A program made the position numbers and the translations under genes. DNA of 49,640 nucleotides, from assembly GCA_028284775.1 (NCBI GenBank), contig JANQRB010000083.1, positions 1-49,640 of the forward strand, given 5' to 3'. This stretch comes from Candidatus Kapaibacterium sp. GTDB taxonomy: Bacteria > Bacteroidota > Ignavibacteria > Kapaibacteriales > UBA7675. The notes below the pieces were generated by a model. The model saw only the letters and a program-made list of their open reading frames with translations. It was not told the origin of the DNA and did not search any database. This document shows positions 32,675 through 41,112 of this stretch, piece after piece; position 1 is the first letter of the stretch; each line of letters opens with the position of its first letter.

Positions 32675-32863
32675 CTAGGTGGCGGCCTTAAGCGATTCGA
32701 TGTATCGCAGGATGTGTTCCTTCAATTTTTCTTCTACCTCTTCGTGCGCGCTGCCTTTGATCATATACATCAGTTGCGGGCAGTAGGCGGCATAGCCGCT
32801 CTGATCCTGACGACGGATCAGAACATCGTAATCCAGCGGATCGGTGCTGGTCGGCTTAGACAT
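32675..32863 (-). CDS. HicB-like small protein (no HicA partner)
   Basis: 62 residues with the HicB/UPF0150 core: DYDVLIRRQDQSGYAAYCPQLMYMI followed by HEEVEEKLKEHILRYIESL. The N-terminal Thr/Ser/Pro-rich segment and the absence of a DNA-binding helix-turn-helix distinguish it from full HicB antitoxins. The ATG at 32863 follows GGGAG by 9 bases. No HicA-like double-stranded RNA-binding toxin frame is encoded on either side. It sits between the CPBP gene and the YigZ gene on the same strand. Solitary HicB-like proteins are common and often of unknown function. Confidence 0.8.
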   Translation of the reverse strand: MSKPTSTDPLDYDVLIRRQDQSGYAAYCPQLMYMIKGSAHEEVEEKLKEHILRYIESLKAAT

Positions 32864-32947
32864 TTCTGGCTCCCTTGGCGATACGTTGAATAAATACAAC
32901 GCCACTTTTTACGATTATAGTTGTAGTTTAGTGCCGCTCCGGCCGGC

Positions 32948-33565
32948 TCAGACGATAACAGCCCCGGCACGGGCATTGGTGGAGGCCGTGATGGAATCGG
33001 TAAATTCCTTAACGCGGGATTGTGGAATCTGAGCGACAAATTCTACGGCATCCCGATATTCTTCTTCGTAGCCGGTCGCATAGGTCTCCAGAAGACGTTT
33101 GATGGTCGAGACGTCTTCATAGACACAAAAAACCTTAACGGCTTTCGTTTGATGCACCGTTACTTTTTCGCAAAGCTCCATCACGCTCTCCCCCGCCTGG
33201 CTATAGGCACGCGCAAGGCCGCCAATACCCAGCTTGGTGCCGCCGAAATAGCGCGTGACAACAAGCACGAGGTCCGACACGGCGAATTTTTGCAGCACGA
33301 ACAGGAGCGGTTTGCCGGCCGAGCCGGAAGGTTCACCGTCATCGGCAGCCCGAAAGTTGAGTCCCAATGCACCCAGACGGTAGGCAAAGCAGTTATGAGT
33401 GGCGTCGTAAAATTCCTTGCGTATCGAGTTAACAAAATCGACGGCGCTCTCCTTGCCGGAGGCGGGAGCGACCGAGGCGACAAAGCGCGATCCCTTAACT
33501 TTAATCTCAGCGCGCTCGCGGGCCCGAATCGTGAAGTACTCGTCCGGTTGACCTGTAACAGACAT
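32948..33565 (-). CDS. YigZ/IMPACT family protein (UPF0029)
   Basis: About 205 residues with the UPF0029 N-terminal domain: ATHNCFAYRLG, FRAADDGEPSGSAGKPLLFVL and VVTRYFGGTKLGIGGLARAYSQA, which are diagnostic for the YigZ/IMPACT family. The C-terminal domain (about 135-205) is of the ferredoxin-like type usual for this family. Eukaryotic IMPACT binds ribosome-associated GCN1; bacterial YigZ has an undefined role. The ATG at 33565 is preferred over the TTG at 33580. It is divergent from bshA with only 30 bases between the start codons, so the two promoters must overlap the neighbouring genes. Confidence 0.92.
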   Translation of the reverse strand: MSVTGQPDEYFTIRARERAEIKVKGSRFVASVAPASGKESAVDFVNSIRKEFYDATHNCFAYRLGALGLNFRAADDGEPSGSAGKPLLFVLQKFAVSDLVLVVTRYFGGTKLGIGGLARAYSQAGESVMELCEKVTVHQTKAVKVFCVYEDVSTIKRLLETYATGYEEEYRDAVEFVAQIPQSRVKEFTDSITASTNARAGAVIV

Positions 33566-33595
33566 AGACAAACAATACAAGATAGAATGTGAATT

Positions 33596-34732
33596 ATGAA
33601 AATCGGCATTACGTGCTATCCGACTTACGGAGGGAGTGGCGTCGTAGCAACCGAGTTAGGCAAGGCGCTGGCGCTCCGCGGTCATGAGGTTCATTTTATC
33701 ACCTATGCCATGCCAATGCGGCTTGACACGTATCACGACAACATTTATTACCACGAAGTAGATATTCCGAATTACCCGGTATTTGAGTTTCAGTTATACA
33801 CGCTGGCGCTCGCGGGCAAGATGGTGGATGTGGTGCGCTACGAGGAGCTGGATATCCTGCACGTACACTATGCGATACCGCATGCCATTTCAGGGTATAT
33901 GGCCAAGCAGATTTTCCAGTCCGAATTCAAGACCCGGCTGGTAACGACGCTGCACGGCACCGATATTACGCTGATCGGTCTGGAGCCCAGCTTTCAACCG
34001 CTGGTCAAATTCAGCATTGAACAGTCGGATGCCGTTACGTCGGTATCGCGTTTTTTGCGAGAGAAAACCACTTCGCAATTTGGAATTGACAAAGACATCG
34101 ATGTAATTCCGAATTTTGTCGACACGAATATTTACCATCGTAACGGCGGATGTTCACTACGCGAACAGGTAGCGCCCAAGGGTGAAAAGGTTCTCGTTCA
34201 CGTGTCCAACTTTCGTCCCGTCAAACGCGTTGATGATACGATATATATCCTGCGGGAAGTGCTTGCGCATCTGCCGGCCAAGCTGGTGCTGGTCGGCGAC
34301 GGTCCGGAACGCGCAACGGCGGAGCGACTGTGTCGCGAGTTGAATCTTTGCGATCATGTCAAATTTCTCGGTAAACAAAGTGCATTGCCTCAGATTCTCT
34401 CCTGCGCCGACCTTATGCTGCTGCCTAGTCAGTCCGAAAGCTTTGGCCTTGCCGCGCTGGAGGCGATGAGCTGCGGCGTTCCGGTCGTCGCAACCAGCAG
34501 CGGCGGCATCCCGGAGGTCGTTGTCCACGGCGAGTCGGGGTATGTGGCGGAAATCGGCGACGTCCGGCGTATGGGTCGCTATGCGGTGGATCTGTTGCTG
34601 AATGAGAAAAAACTGCAGAAATTTCGTGCGAATGCCCGTCGGCGCGCGGTTGAGAAGTTCGATGTCAATCTCATCATACCACGCTACGAAGAGCTATATG
34701 AGCGGGTGCTCGCGAGCTCTGTCGATGCCTAG
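33596..34732 (+). CDS. bshA: N-acetyl-alpha-D-glucosaminyl L-malate synthase (bacillithiol biosynthesis)
   Basis: 378 residues, GT4-family GT-B glycosyltransferase. The N-terminus IGITCYPTYGGSGVVATELGK and the segment HVHYAIPHAISGYMAKQ are characteristic of BshA, as is ARRRAVEKFD near the end. The donor-binding region holds LLPSQSESFGLAALEAMSCG with the EX7E-type motif and SGGIPEVV. BshA transfers GlcNAc from UDP-GlcNAc to L-malate, the first step of bacillithiol synthesis. bshB and bshC are not in the window. The stop codon overlaps the stop codon of the convergent M14 gene: both stops lie within CTAG at 34729-34732. Full length for the family. Confidence 0.93.
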   Translation: MKIGITCYPTYGGSGVVATELGKALALRGHEVHFITYAMPMRLDTYHDNIYYHEVDIPNYPVFEFQLYTLALAGKMVDVVRYEELDILHVHYAIPHAISGYMAKQIFQSEFKTRLVTTLHGTDITLIGLEPSFQPLVKFSIEQSDAVTSVSRFLREKTTSQFGIDKDIDVIPNFVDTNIYHRNGGCSLREQVAPKGEKVLVHVSNFRPVKRVDDTIYILREVLAHLPAKLVLVGDGPERATAERLCRELNLCDHVKFLGKQSALPQILSCADLMLLPSQSESFGLAALEAMSCGVPVVATSSGGIPEVVVHGESGYVAEIGDVRRMGRYAVDLLLNEKKLQKFRANARRRAVEKFDVNLIIPRYEELYERVLASSVDA

Positions 34733-37134
34733 CGTACAATAACGAGTCGCCTGCTGGTCTGCCGTCCCGCGGCTGTCAGAACCACCGTATATGTGCCGCT
34801 GCCAAGCGTCGCCAGCGGCAGCAGGAGTTGATTTTTGAAGATGCCAAGTTGATGCGCGCGCCTGAAAAAGACACGTTGCCCTAGCGTATTAAGGACGCTG
34901 ACCTCGGCATTGGCGAGCAGAGTGTTGGGAGGAAGCGCGAGCGCGACGGCAGTCTCACTGCCGACGGGATTCGGCTGCAAGCTAAAGCCGGTCTCTGCGC
35001 CGCCGCCAAGGGCCGCAGCGCGGTAGACACGCACCCGGATATTACGGAGGTAGATGCCGTCGAATTCGCCGCGGGCATCGCTCAGCATGCCGAAACGCAG
35101 TGACAGCTCCTTTCCGACAAAGGCATCGAGATTGCTTTCAAGCAGTTGCCACTCGTGGGCGATGCCGTCGAAACCAAAGCTCCCTTGCGCCTGTCGGCTG
35201 CCTGATGCCGCTGAGGCCAGCTTCATTGCGCCGGTTGACAAATACTGCCATGACAATCCCCCATCGACCGAAGCCTGCACAACGGCAAAGTCGTAATTGG
35301 ATTCGACAGCCCAACGGGCTTCGAATTCCAGGCTGGCCCGCAGGGCGCCGCGCAGATCGATCGGGGCCGCAAGTCGGCAGTAATTGTCGTCGTTGCGCGG
35401 ATAATTGCCGCTTGGGCTATCGGTCAGCACCTGCGCGCCAGTGATTCGATCTTCCACCACCCCCCAGTTTCCAGGTATCCACGGCACCAGCGAGGCAGAC
35501 GACAGCTCGATCAGCTCCGGACGGCTTACCTGCACTTCCGCGCTAAAGGAGCGCAGAAATCCATCGATCGTAATTTCGATCTGAAGAGGAACGCGCCAGC
35601 CCTCCGGCAGGTCCGGGTCAAGGTCCAGATCAAACTGTAGGTTACGCGCGGCAGCGGCAGCCAGCGGAGCCAGCGCTAATTCAGCATCTCTGACGCGCAG
35701 CCGCGGATCGAGCGACCGAACAAGCAGGCTGCCCTGCGAGCTCGTCTCCGCGCCGATGTTCCGAAGATCGACGCCCAGACGGGCCGTCGCGGCCGAAGCA
35801 TCATGGAGCGTGTAGCTGCGTTCGACCAACACATTAGCGCCGGCGCTCCACATTGCATTCAGATTCGCTGACAAACTTTCGCGCGCCAGGGGCACGATAC
35901 GTGCGCGTTCGGGCCAGAAGCCGTCGCCGATCCGCCCCACTTCCGCCGTCAGCGCCAGAATCGGCTGCGGCAACTCTTCATCAAGGTACATCCAGTCGTC
36001 GGAGGCTCCGCGAACCCGGTAGCGGACGGCTTCCACGTCGCGCCCGGCGGCATAACCGTTGTCGTGGGCGATTTCATCCGTGAAGGCCCGAAAAAACAGG
36101 GAGTCAGGGGTTTCGGCATCCTGGTAGGAATGAGGATATATGTAAAGGTTGCCGAAGGTATGGTAATTGAGAGCCAGACGGAAGGAATAACGACGGCACA
36201 AATCGCGGATGGCTCTCGTTTCGGGCTCGGAAAAAGGCTCCGCGCCGCGAAAGCGTTCATCGCTGCTACGTGTCGATGAGCCGAAGTTCGGCGCATTCCA
36301 GCTCTCGGCCGGACCGTAGTTACGATTGAGATCAACGCCTGTGGCGCCATCGGGCAGCGGACGCATATTTTTGCGCCACAGTCCGCCGCCGCCAGGGTTG
36401 CGTCGCTCGTTGAAAGCATAACCGTCGGGGTTGATGACGGGCACAACGATTAATCGTCGCTGCCGCAGGAGGTGATTCGCTTCGGCGTCGCCGTCTTCGG
36501 CTTGTTCGAGCAGATACCAGAGGAAGTAGAGGACGGTACTGAGACCGGCCGGTTCACGGGCGTGGTGCAGCGCCGTGATAAGCAGTTCGGGATGCGTGCC
36601 GCTAGCAGGCCCGACGCGATAGGCCAGGATCGGACGGCCTTCGACGGAGCGGCCGATCGTATCGGCTTTGGAAACGAAATCAGGGTACTGCCGATGCATG
36701 CGGCGGAGTGCATCGTAAGCCTCCTGCAATCGGTGATAGCCGCCCATGGATCCGAATCGAAAGTTCCGCAGGCCCGTCGACAGCAGCTCGTCAGTGGCGC
36801 CGCTTCCCTTGCTCAGCCGCGCTGCGTACCAGCCTTCCATATCGCGTTGTTTAACATCGATCCGCAGCGGCATTGTACGAAGGCGACGGAGCGCTGCTTC
36901 CGAAAGGATGGTTTCGATCCAGCTTGCGGCTTTGATTTCGGCGTGATCGATGTCGATGCCCGCGGCTTCGATATCGTGCAGGCCAAGGTCCTCGCTCAGC
37001 CAGATCCGCAGCAAATGATAGCTCTGCGCAGTGTCAACCTGCGCTGAAGCCGTCGTCGCACTACAGACCAGGGCCGCGAGCACGGCGAGCAATGCGCGGG
37101 AGTTCATCTTATCACTGCGAGGAAAAATTCTCAT
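34729..37134 (-). CDS. Secreted M14 zinc carboxypeptidase with T9SS sorting domain
   Basis: 801 residues with a signal peptide (ATG at 37107 or 37134; cleavage near ASAQ, residue 32). The peptidase M14 domain (about 130-430) has the zinc ligands H191 and E194 (HHAREP) and H325 (NYHTFGNLYIYP), the catalytic E398 (LTAEVG) and VDLNRNYG for substrate binding. A beta-rich region (about 430-720) follows, with an exposed domain of the kind found in secreted peptidases (SLEFEARWAVESNYDFAVVQ). The C-terminal T9SS sorting domain begins FSLQPNPVGSE and ends ...TSRRLVIVR. It is expected to be exported by the Por system and to trim C-terminal residues from peptides in the medium. The stop codon overlaps that of bshA. 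Confidence 0.93.
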   Translation of the reverse strand: MRIFPRSDKMNSRALLAVLAALVCSATTASAQVDTAQSYHLLRIWLSEDLGLHDIEAAGIDIDHAEIKAASWIETILSEAALRRLRTMPLRIDVKQRDMEGWYAARLSKGSGATDELLSTGLRNFRFGSMGGYHRLQEAYDALRRMHRQYPDFVSKADTIGRSVEGRPILAYRVGPASGTHPELLITALHHAREPAGLSTVLYFLWYLLEQAEDGDAEANHLLRQRRLIVVPVINPDGYAFNERRNPGGGGLWRKNMRPLPDGATGVDLNRNYGPAESWNAPNFGSSTRSSDERFRGAEPFSEPETRAIRDLCRRYSFRLALNYHTFGNLYIYPHSYQDAETPDSLFFRAFTDEIAHDNGYAAGRDVEAVRYRVRGASDDWMYLDEELPQPILALTAEVGRIGDGFWPERARIVPLARESLSANLNAMWSAGANVLVERSYTLHDASAATARLGVDLRNIGAETSSQGSLLVRSLDPRLRVRDAELALAPLAAAAARNLQFDLDLDPDLPEGWRVPLQIEITIDGFLRSFSAEVQVSRPELIELSSASLVPWIPGNWGVVEDRITGAQVLTDSPSGNYPRNDDNYCRLAAPIDLRGALRASLEFEARWAVESNYDFAVVQASVDGGLSWQYLSTGAMKLASAASGSRQAQGSFGFDGIAHEWQLLESNLDAFVGKELSLRFGMLSDARGEFDGIYLRNIRVRVYRAAALGGGAETGFSLQPNPVGSETAVALALPPNTLLANAEVSVLNTLGQRVFFRRAHQLGIFKNQLLLPLATLGSGTYTVVLTAAGRQTSRRLVIVR

Positions 37135-37295
37135 CTGCCGACGGGTTTCTGTAGAGAAGCCGAATTCAGTTTCGCGGTCTAAACGGATAAACCCGCAAAA
37201 TCAGTTCCGTGACAGAAAGCAATCTCTATCCGTCGCCGGAGCATAGAGCGTATCGGCGGCTCCCGATAATGCTCTTCAGCCGGTAGAATTTCTTC

Positions 37296-38462
37296 TTAGA
37301 AAAACGCGCTGATGCCGGTAATGTCCTGCCCCAGTATCAATGTGTGGATATCGTGCGTGCCTTCATATGTCTTCACGGTTTCGAGGTTCGCCATATGGCG
37401 CATGACGGGGTATTCGCCAAGAATGCCGTTAGCGCCGTGAATATCGCGCGCCAGGCGGCCGCACTCAAGAGCAATATGGACATTGTTGCGTTTCGCCAGC
37501 GAAACCTGTTGCGGCCGCATCGCTGCTTTGTCTTTCATTTGCGCAAGACGAAAAGCCAGCAATTGCCCCTTCGTTATCTCGTTCAGCATCCAGACCAGCT
37601 TTTGCTGAACCAGTTGAAACGACGCAATCGGCTTATCGAACTGGATACGGCTTTTGGCATAGTCGAGCGCCGATTCATAACATGACATGGCCGCGCCGAG
37701 AGCGCCCCAGGAAATGCCGTAACGCGCCTGCGTCAGGCATGCCAGCGGACCGCGCAATCCTTCAGCGCCCGGGAGAATGCTGTCGGCGGGAATCTCGCAA
37801 TCCTGAAAGATCAGTTCCGAGGTCACTGAGGCACGCAGCGAGTGTTTGCCCTTCATTTCCTGCGTGCTGAATCCCGGCTGTCCCTTTTCCACCAGGAAGC
37901 CGCGCACGACGCCGTCGAGCTTGGCCCAGACAACGGCAACATCGGCCAGGCAGCCGTTGGTGATCCACATTTTGGCACCGTTCAGCAGGTAGCCGCTGTC
38001 TGTTTTGACGGCATTGGTAATCATACCGCCGGGGTTGGATCCGAAATCCGGCTCGGTGAGACCGAAGCAACCGATGGCGGCGGCAGTCGCAAGTTGCGGC
38101 AGCCATTTGCGTTTTTGCTCCTCGCTGCCAAAGCGGTAAATCGGATACATCACCAGCGAGCTCTGCACCGAAGCGAAGGATCGGACCGCCGAGTCACCAC
38201 GCTCCAGTTCCTGCATTGCCAGGCCATAGCTGACATTGTTAGCGCCTGCGCCGCCATATTCCGTTGGAATCGTGACGCCGAAGAGACCGAGTTCGGCCAT
38301 TTTACGGGCGAGGTCCAGGGGGAAGCTGCCTTCCTGGTAGTGATGCTCGATGACGGGCACGACGTCGCTTTCAACAAAATCCCGCACGCTGCGGCGAATC
38401 ATTATCTCCTCTTCGGTGAACAACTCATCCAGGTTGTAATAATCCACCCCCTGAAATCCCAT
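37296..38462 (-). CDS. gcdH: Acyl-CoA dehydrogenase, probably glutaryl-CoA dehydrogenase
   Basis: 388 residues, the usual length of the family. FAD- and substrate-binding signatures GCFGLTEPDFGSNPGGM and GAKMWITNGCLADVAVVWAK are clear. The catalytic glutamate fits E367 in TYEGTHDIHTLILGQDITG, and the C-terminal IHTLILGQDITGISAF block and VRSFASVQSSLVMYPI (with the Arg typical of glutaryl-CoA enzymes) support glutaryl-CoA dehydrogenase rather than a generic acyl-CoA enzyme. It converts glutaryl-CoA to crotonyl-CoA in lysine and tryptophan breakdown. The ATG at 38462 follows GAGGG by 10 bases. It is a single-gene unit divergent from the rimP operon. Confidence 0.88.
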   Translation of the reverse strand: MGFQGVDYYNLDELFTEEEIMIRRSVRDFVESDVVPVIEHHYQEGSFPLDLARKMAELGLFGVTIPTEYGGAGANNVSYGLAMQELERGDSAVRSFASVQSSLVMYPIYRFGSEEQKRKWLPQLATAAAIGCFGLTEPDFGSNPGGMITNAVKTDSGYLLNGAKMWITNGCLADVAVVWAKLDGVVRGFLVEKGQPGFSTQEMKGKHSLRASVTSELIFQDCEIPADSILPGAEGLRGPLACLTQARYGISWGALGAAMSCYESALDYAKSRIQFDKPIASFQLVQQKLVWMLNEITKGQLLAFRLAQMKDKAAMRPQQVSLAKRNNVHIALECGRLARDIHGANGILGEYPVMRHMANLETVKTYEGTHDIHTLILGQDITGISAFF

Positions 38463-38513
38463 ACGAAAGCCCTCATTTGTTTAATTCGCGGTTGCTAAAA
38501 ACTCATCACCTTG

Positions 38514-38544
38514 CAAAATTACAAAATCCGGCCGTGCTATGAAA
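38514..38544 (-). promoter_or_regulatory. Candidate Bacteroidetes-type promoter for the acyl-CoA dehydrogenase
   Basis: On the minus strand TAATTTTG (38521-38514) matches TAnnTTTG exactly, and TTTC (38544-38541) lies 19 bases upstream, one mismatch from the -33 element TTTG. The leader would be about 45 bases. Confidence 0.5.
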
Positions 38545-38583
38545 CACGGGGCCTGGCGGGCACCGAGAAATTCGCCGCGCCGG

Positions 38584-38615
38584 TTTGCATACACTTGGTA
38601 TTTCTCGTATATTTG
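38584..38615 (+). promoter_or_regulatory. Bacteroidetes-type promoter of the rimP-nusA-infB operon
   Basis: TTTG at 38584-38587, a 20-base spacer, and TATATTTG at 38608-38615 match the Bacteroidetes housekeeping promoter TTTG-N19-21-TAnnTTTG without mismatch. The transcript would begin near 38620-38624, just before the hairpin at 38636-38659. This also rules out the TTG at 38585 as the rimP start. Confidence 0.75.
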
Positions 38616-38635
38616 CGGACTTCGTAGTAAAGCGG

Positions 38636-38659
38636 ATGGGCTTTTCAGGCCCATTTTTT
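38636..38659 (+). promoter_or_regulatory. Terminator-like hairpin in the rimP leader
   Basis: A 6-bp stem, ATGGGC (38636-38641) with GCCCAT (38649-38654), has a 7-base loop TTTTCAG, and a run of six T residues (38654-38659) starts at its last stem base. The G-T pairs of the flanks may extend the stem. It sits about 15 bases after the predicted transcript start and before rimP translation, so it looks like an attenuator; it could also set the level of the operon constitutively. Confidence 0.6.
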
Positions 38660-39169
38660 GTTATTTACAGGTTAACTCGGTTTCAAAGCGCTTTGAGCCT
38701 CGCATTGCCGCAACATATCAGGCAAGCTATTGAAGGCCACTGTGAAGCATCCAACGTGTATCTGGTGGAAGTACGGTTGCGAGGCAGTGCGAAGCGACCA
38801 ATCGTGGAAGTATTTGTCGATAGCGAAACCGGAGTCAGTCTGGATACCTGTAGCGGAATTTCGAGCTTTGTCGGAGCGCTGCTCGACAGCGACCGGGACT
38901 TTCCGTCTTCGTACCGGCTCGACGTGTCCTCCCCCGGTATCGACCGCCCATTGACCCAGGCCTGGCAATTTCGGAAGAACGTTGGACGTCTACTGCGCAT
39001 TCGCTTGCTGGAAGACGAAGAATTCAAGGGCCGGCTACTAGAAGTACGCGACAGTATGCTGCTCCTCGAGCGCGGAAAGCAGGGCAAATCGCGGAAGTCG
39101 GACGAAGCGCTTAAGATCGAGATTCCGCTGACATCGATTCAGAGCGCGCTGGTTGAAATAGAATTTTAA
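38636..39169 (+). CDS. rimP: Ribosome maturation factor RimP
   Basis: The conserved part contains the RimP signatures: YLVEVRLRG, PIVEVFVDSETGVSLDTCSGIS and YRLDVSSPGIDRPL, then the C-terminal SH3-like domain ending QSALVEIEF. RimP assists maturation of the 30S subunit. The start is uncertain. An ATG at 38636 gives 177 residues but lies in the leader hairpin, and the TTG at 38585 lies in the -33 promoter element. TTG at 38693 or 38705 would give about 155-158 residues, the usual length, starting LSLALPQHIRQAIE. The listed start is therefore the longest likely one. First gene of the operon; 107 bases, including a palindromic TTGCGGCAAGCCGCAA, precede nusA. Confidence 0.88.
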   Translation: MGFSGPFFVIYRLTRFQSALSLALPQHIRQAIEGHCEASNVYLVEVRLRGSAKRPIVEVFVDSETGVSLDTCSGISSFVGALLDSDRDFPSSYRLDVSSPGIDRPLTQAWQFRKNVGRLLRIRLLEDEEFKGRLLEVRDSMLLLERGKQGKSRKSDEALKIEIPLTSIQSALVEIEF

Positions 39170-39276
39170 TTGTTGCGGCAAGCCGCAATGCTGCTTTGCA
39201 GTTTCGATGCCAACCCTGTTGCATCGTGTTTACCGTAGTTCAAATAATTGTGAAATGACTTTGCTTCGAGCTGATT

Positions 39277-40881
39277 ATGGCACGCAAGTCTAAACAGAAA
39301 TTCGACAAGAAGATGATCGTCGAGGCCTTTGCCGATATGGCCAAGGCCCGCAATATCGATCGTGATCTGCTGCAGGGCATCATTAAAGAAACGCTCTCGA
39401 TGCTGGTGCGGAAAAAGTTCGGTCAGGAAGCCGAGTTCGAGATCGTCGTCGATATGGATAAAGGCGACATTGAAATCTACCTGATCAAAACCGTTGTTGA
39501 GTCGGTGGAAAGCCCGTCCCAGGAGATTGCCCTGGATGATGCCAATCTGGGGATGGAAGAATATGAGCTCGGCGATGAGTTTCTGGAGGAGATCACACTT
39601 GAAAACATTTCCGACAACTTTGGCCGCCGACTGATCAATATGGCCGGGCAGGCGCTCAATCAGCGTATTCGCGACGTTGAAAAAGAGAATATCTACCAGG
39701 AATACATCGAAAAAGTCAACGAGATCATCATCGGCGAGATTTACCAGGTGCGTCGCAGCGATGTGTTTCTGCTGCATAACGGCGTCGAGCTGCGCCTGCC
39801 GCGTGAAGAGCAGATTCCGGGCGAACGCTATCGCAAGAATGAGCCGCTGCGAGCGATCATCAAAGAAATTCGACGGCAGGGCGGTCCGAGCAACGCCCCC
39901 GAAATTGTCGTCTCCAGAGCCGCGAATGAATTTCTCTCGCGCCTGTTCGAGATTGAAATTCCCGAGATCTACGACGGCTTGATCGAGATCAAGGGTATTG
40001 CCCGCGAGCCGGGCGAACGCGCTAAAGTTGCTGTATTTTCCTATGATGATCGCATCGACCCGGTGGGCGCTTGCGTGGGGATGAAGGGCATCCGCATTCA
40101 TTCCATCGTTCGCGAGCTGAACAATGAGAATATCGATGTCATCAATTTCTCCGAAGAGTCTTCAACCTATATTTCGCGCGCCCTCGCGCCGGCGCGTATT
40201 AAAGAGATTCAGGTAGAAAGCGAAACCCGCAACGCAACCGTACTGGTCAGCGACGAGCAGGTTTCGCTGGCAATCGGCAAAAACGGCCAGAATGTGCGTC
40301 TGGCTTCCAAACTGACGGGCTTCTCCATTTCCGTCGTCAAAGAAGGCGGCGAGGATATCGAGTTAATCGAATTTCGCGATGAGCTTGGACGGGAGTTGTA
40401 TACCAACCTCATCAACGCCGAAATCGATACGGCGCGCGAGTTTCTGGAAGCCGAGCCGGAATACCTGTTGACTGTTCCGGGTCTTAACAAACAGCTGATC
40501 GTCGATCTGCGGCGAATTATGCTGGAAGAGTTCGACGAGGAAGATTCGGCGGAAACGGTCGAGGCTATCCTGGCGATGCACGAGCCGGGCCTGAAACCGG
40601 CCGCTGCGGAAGAAAGCAATGATAAGCCCGCCGTGGATGATATCTTGCCTCTGACGTCAACGCCCGCCGCCGCCGGCACGGCCAGTTCCGCTGGCGTCGA
40701 TGAAGAAAAGAACGTTAAAGCGCAAGAGTCCGGGGCCGGCGACGCTGCCGAGCCGCTTCCGACTGCAGAAGGAGCTCCGGCGGAGCAGCCCGCGGTTGCG
40801 AGTGACGGTACGGTGACCGACAAAGGCCAGGATACAGCGCCCGCGACAGAAGCTGCCGAACCTGACAAGGAAACCGCCTGA
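39277..40881 (+). CDS. nusA: Transcription termination/antitermination protein NusA
   Basis: 534 residues. The N-terminal domain (about 1-140), which contacts RNA polymerase, is longer and more acidic than in E. coli (residues about 70-115 form an acidic insertion). An S1 domain (about 148-215; IIIGEIYQVRRSDVFLLHNGVEL) and two KH domains follow (GACVGMKGIRIHSIV and VSLAIGKNGQNVRLASKLTG with GxxG). The C-terminal region has a helix-hairpin segment (EYLLTVPGLNKQLIVDLRRIMLEEF) and then a low-complexity Ala/Glu/Pro tail (about 455-534). It controls pausing, termination and antitermination. Second gene of the rimP operon; a 231-base gap with its own inverted repeat (40988-41010) separates it from infB. 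Confidence 0.95.
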   Translation: MARKSKQKFDKKMIVEAFADMAKARNIDRDLLQGIIKETLSMLVRKKFGQEAEFEIVVDMDKGDIEIYLIKTVVESVESPSQEIALDDANLGMEEYELGDEFLEEITLENISDNFGRRLINMAGQALNQRIRDVEKENIYQEYIEKVNEIIIGEIYQVRRSDVFLLHNGVELRLPREEQIPGERYRKNEPLRAIIKEIRRQGGPSNAPEIVVSRAANEFLSRLFEIEIPEIYDGLIEIKGIAREPGERAKVAVFSYDDRIDPVGACVGMKGIRIHSIVRELNNENIDVINFSEESSTYISRALAPARIKEIQVESETRNATVLVSDEQVSLAIGKNGQNVRLASKLTGFSISVVKEGGEDIELIEFRDELGRELYTNLINAEIDTAREFLEAEPEYLLTVPGLNKQLIVDLRRIMLEEFDEEDSAETVEAILAMHEPGLKPAAAEESNDKPAVDDILPLTSTPAAAGTASSAGVDEEKNVKAQESGAGDAAEPLPTAEGAPAEQPAVASDGTVTDKGQDTAPATEAAEPDKETA

Positions 40882-41112
40882 GAATTGTCGAGCTTCAGCC
40901 TGCGGTAGATATTTCCGCAAGCGAACCAGGCGGTCAACACTGTTAATTCGGTGTTGTAACTTATGAATCGACAATCGTTTTTTAACATCGCACAAATAAA
41001 AATCGTGCGAAATTAACCCAATGCGGCCCGTACTTTGCGGGTAGGCGTGATTGCCAAATCGACTGTGGTATTCCGCTCCACGCTTCTCTACTTCTTCTTG
41101 TGTTTGCTCCGT

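Noticed and set aside
39166..40101. 311-residue minus-strand frame inside nusA
   Set aside because: Antisense to the nusA S1/KH region; no similarity.
41035..41112. Longer infB start at the TTG at 41035
   Set aside because: It adds 26 residues that do not match the IF2_N domain, which begins exactly at the ATG at 41113.
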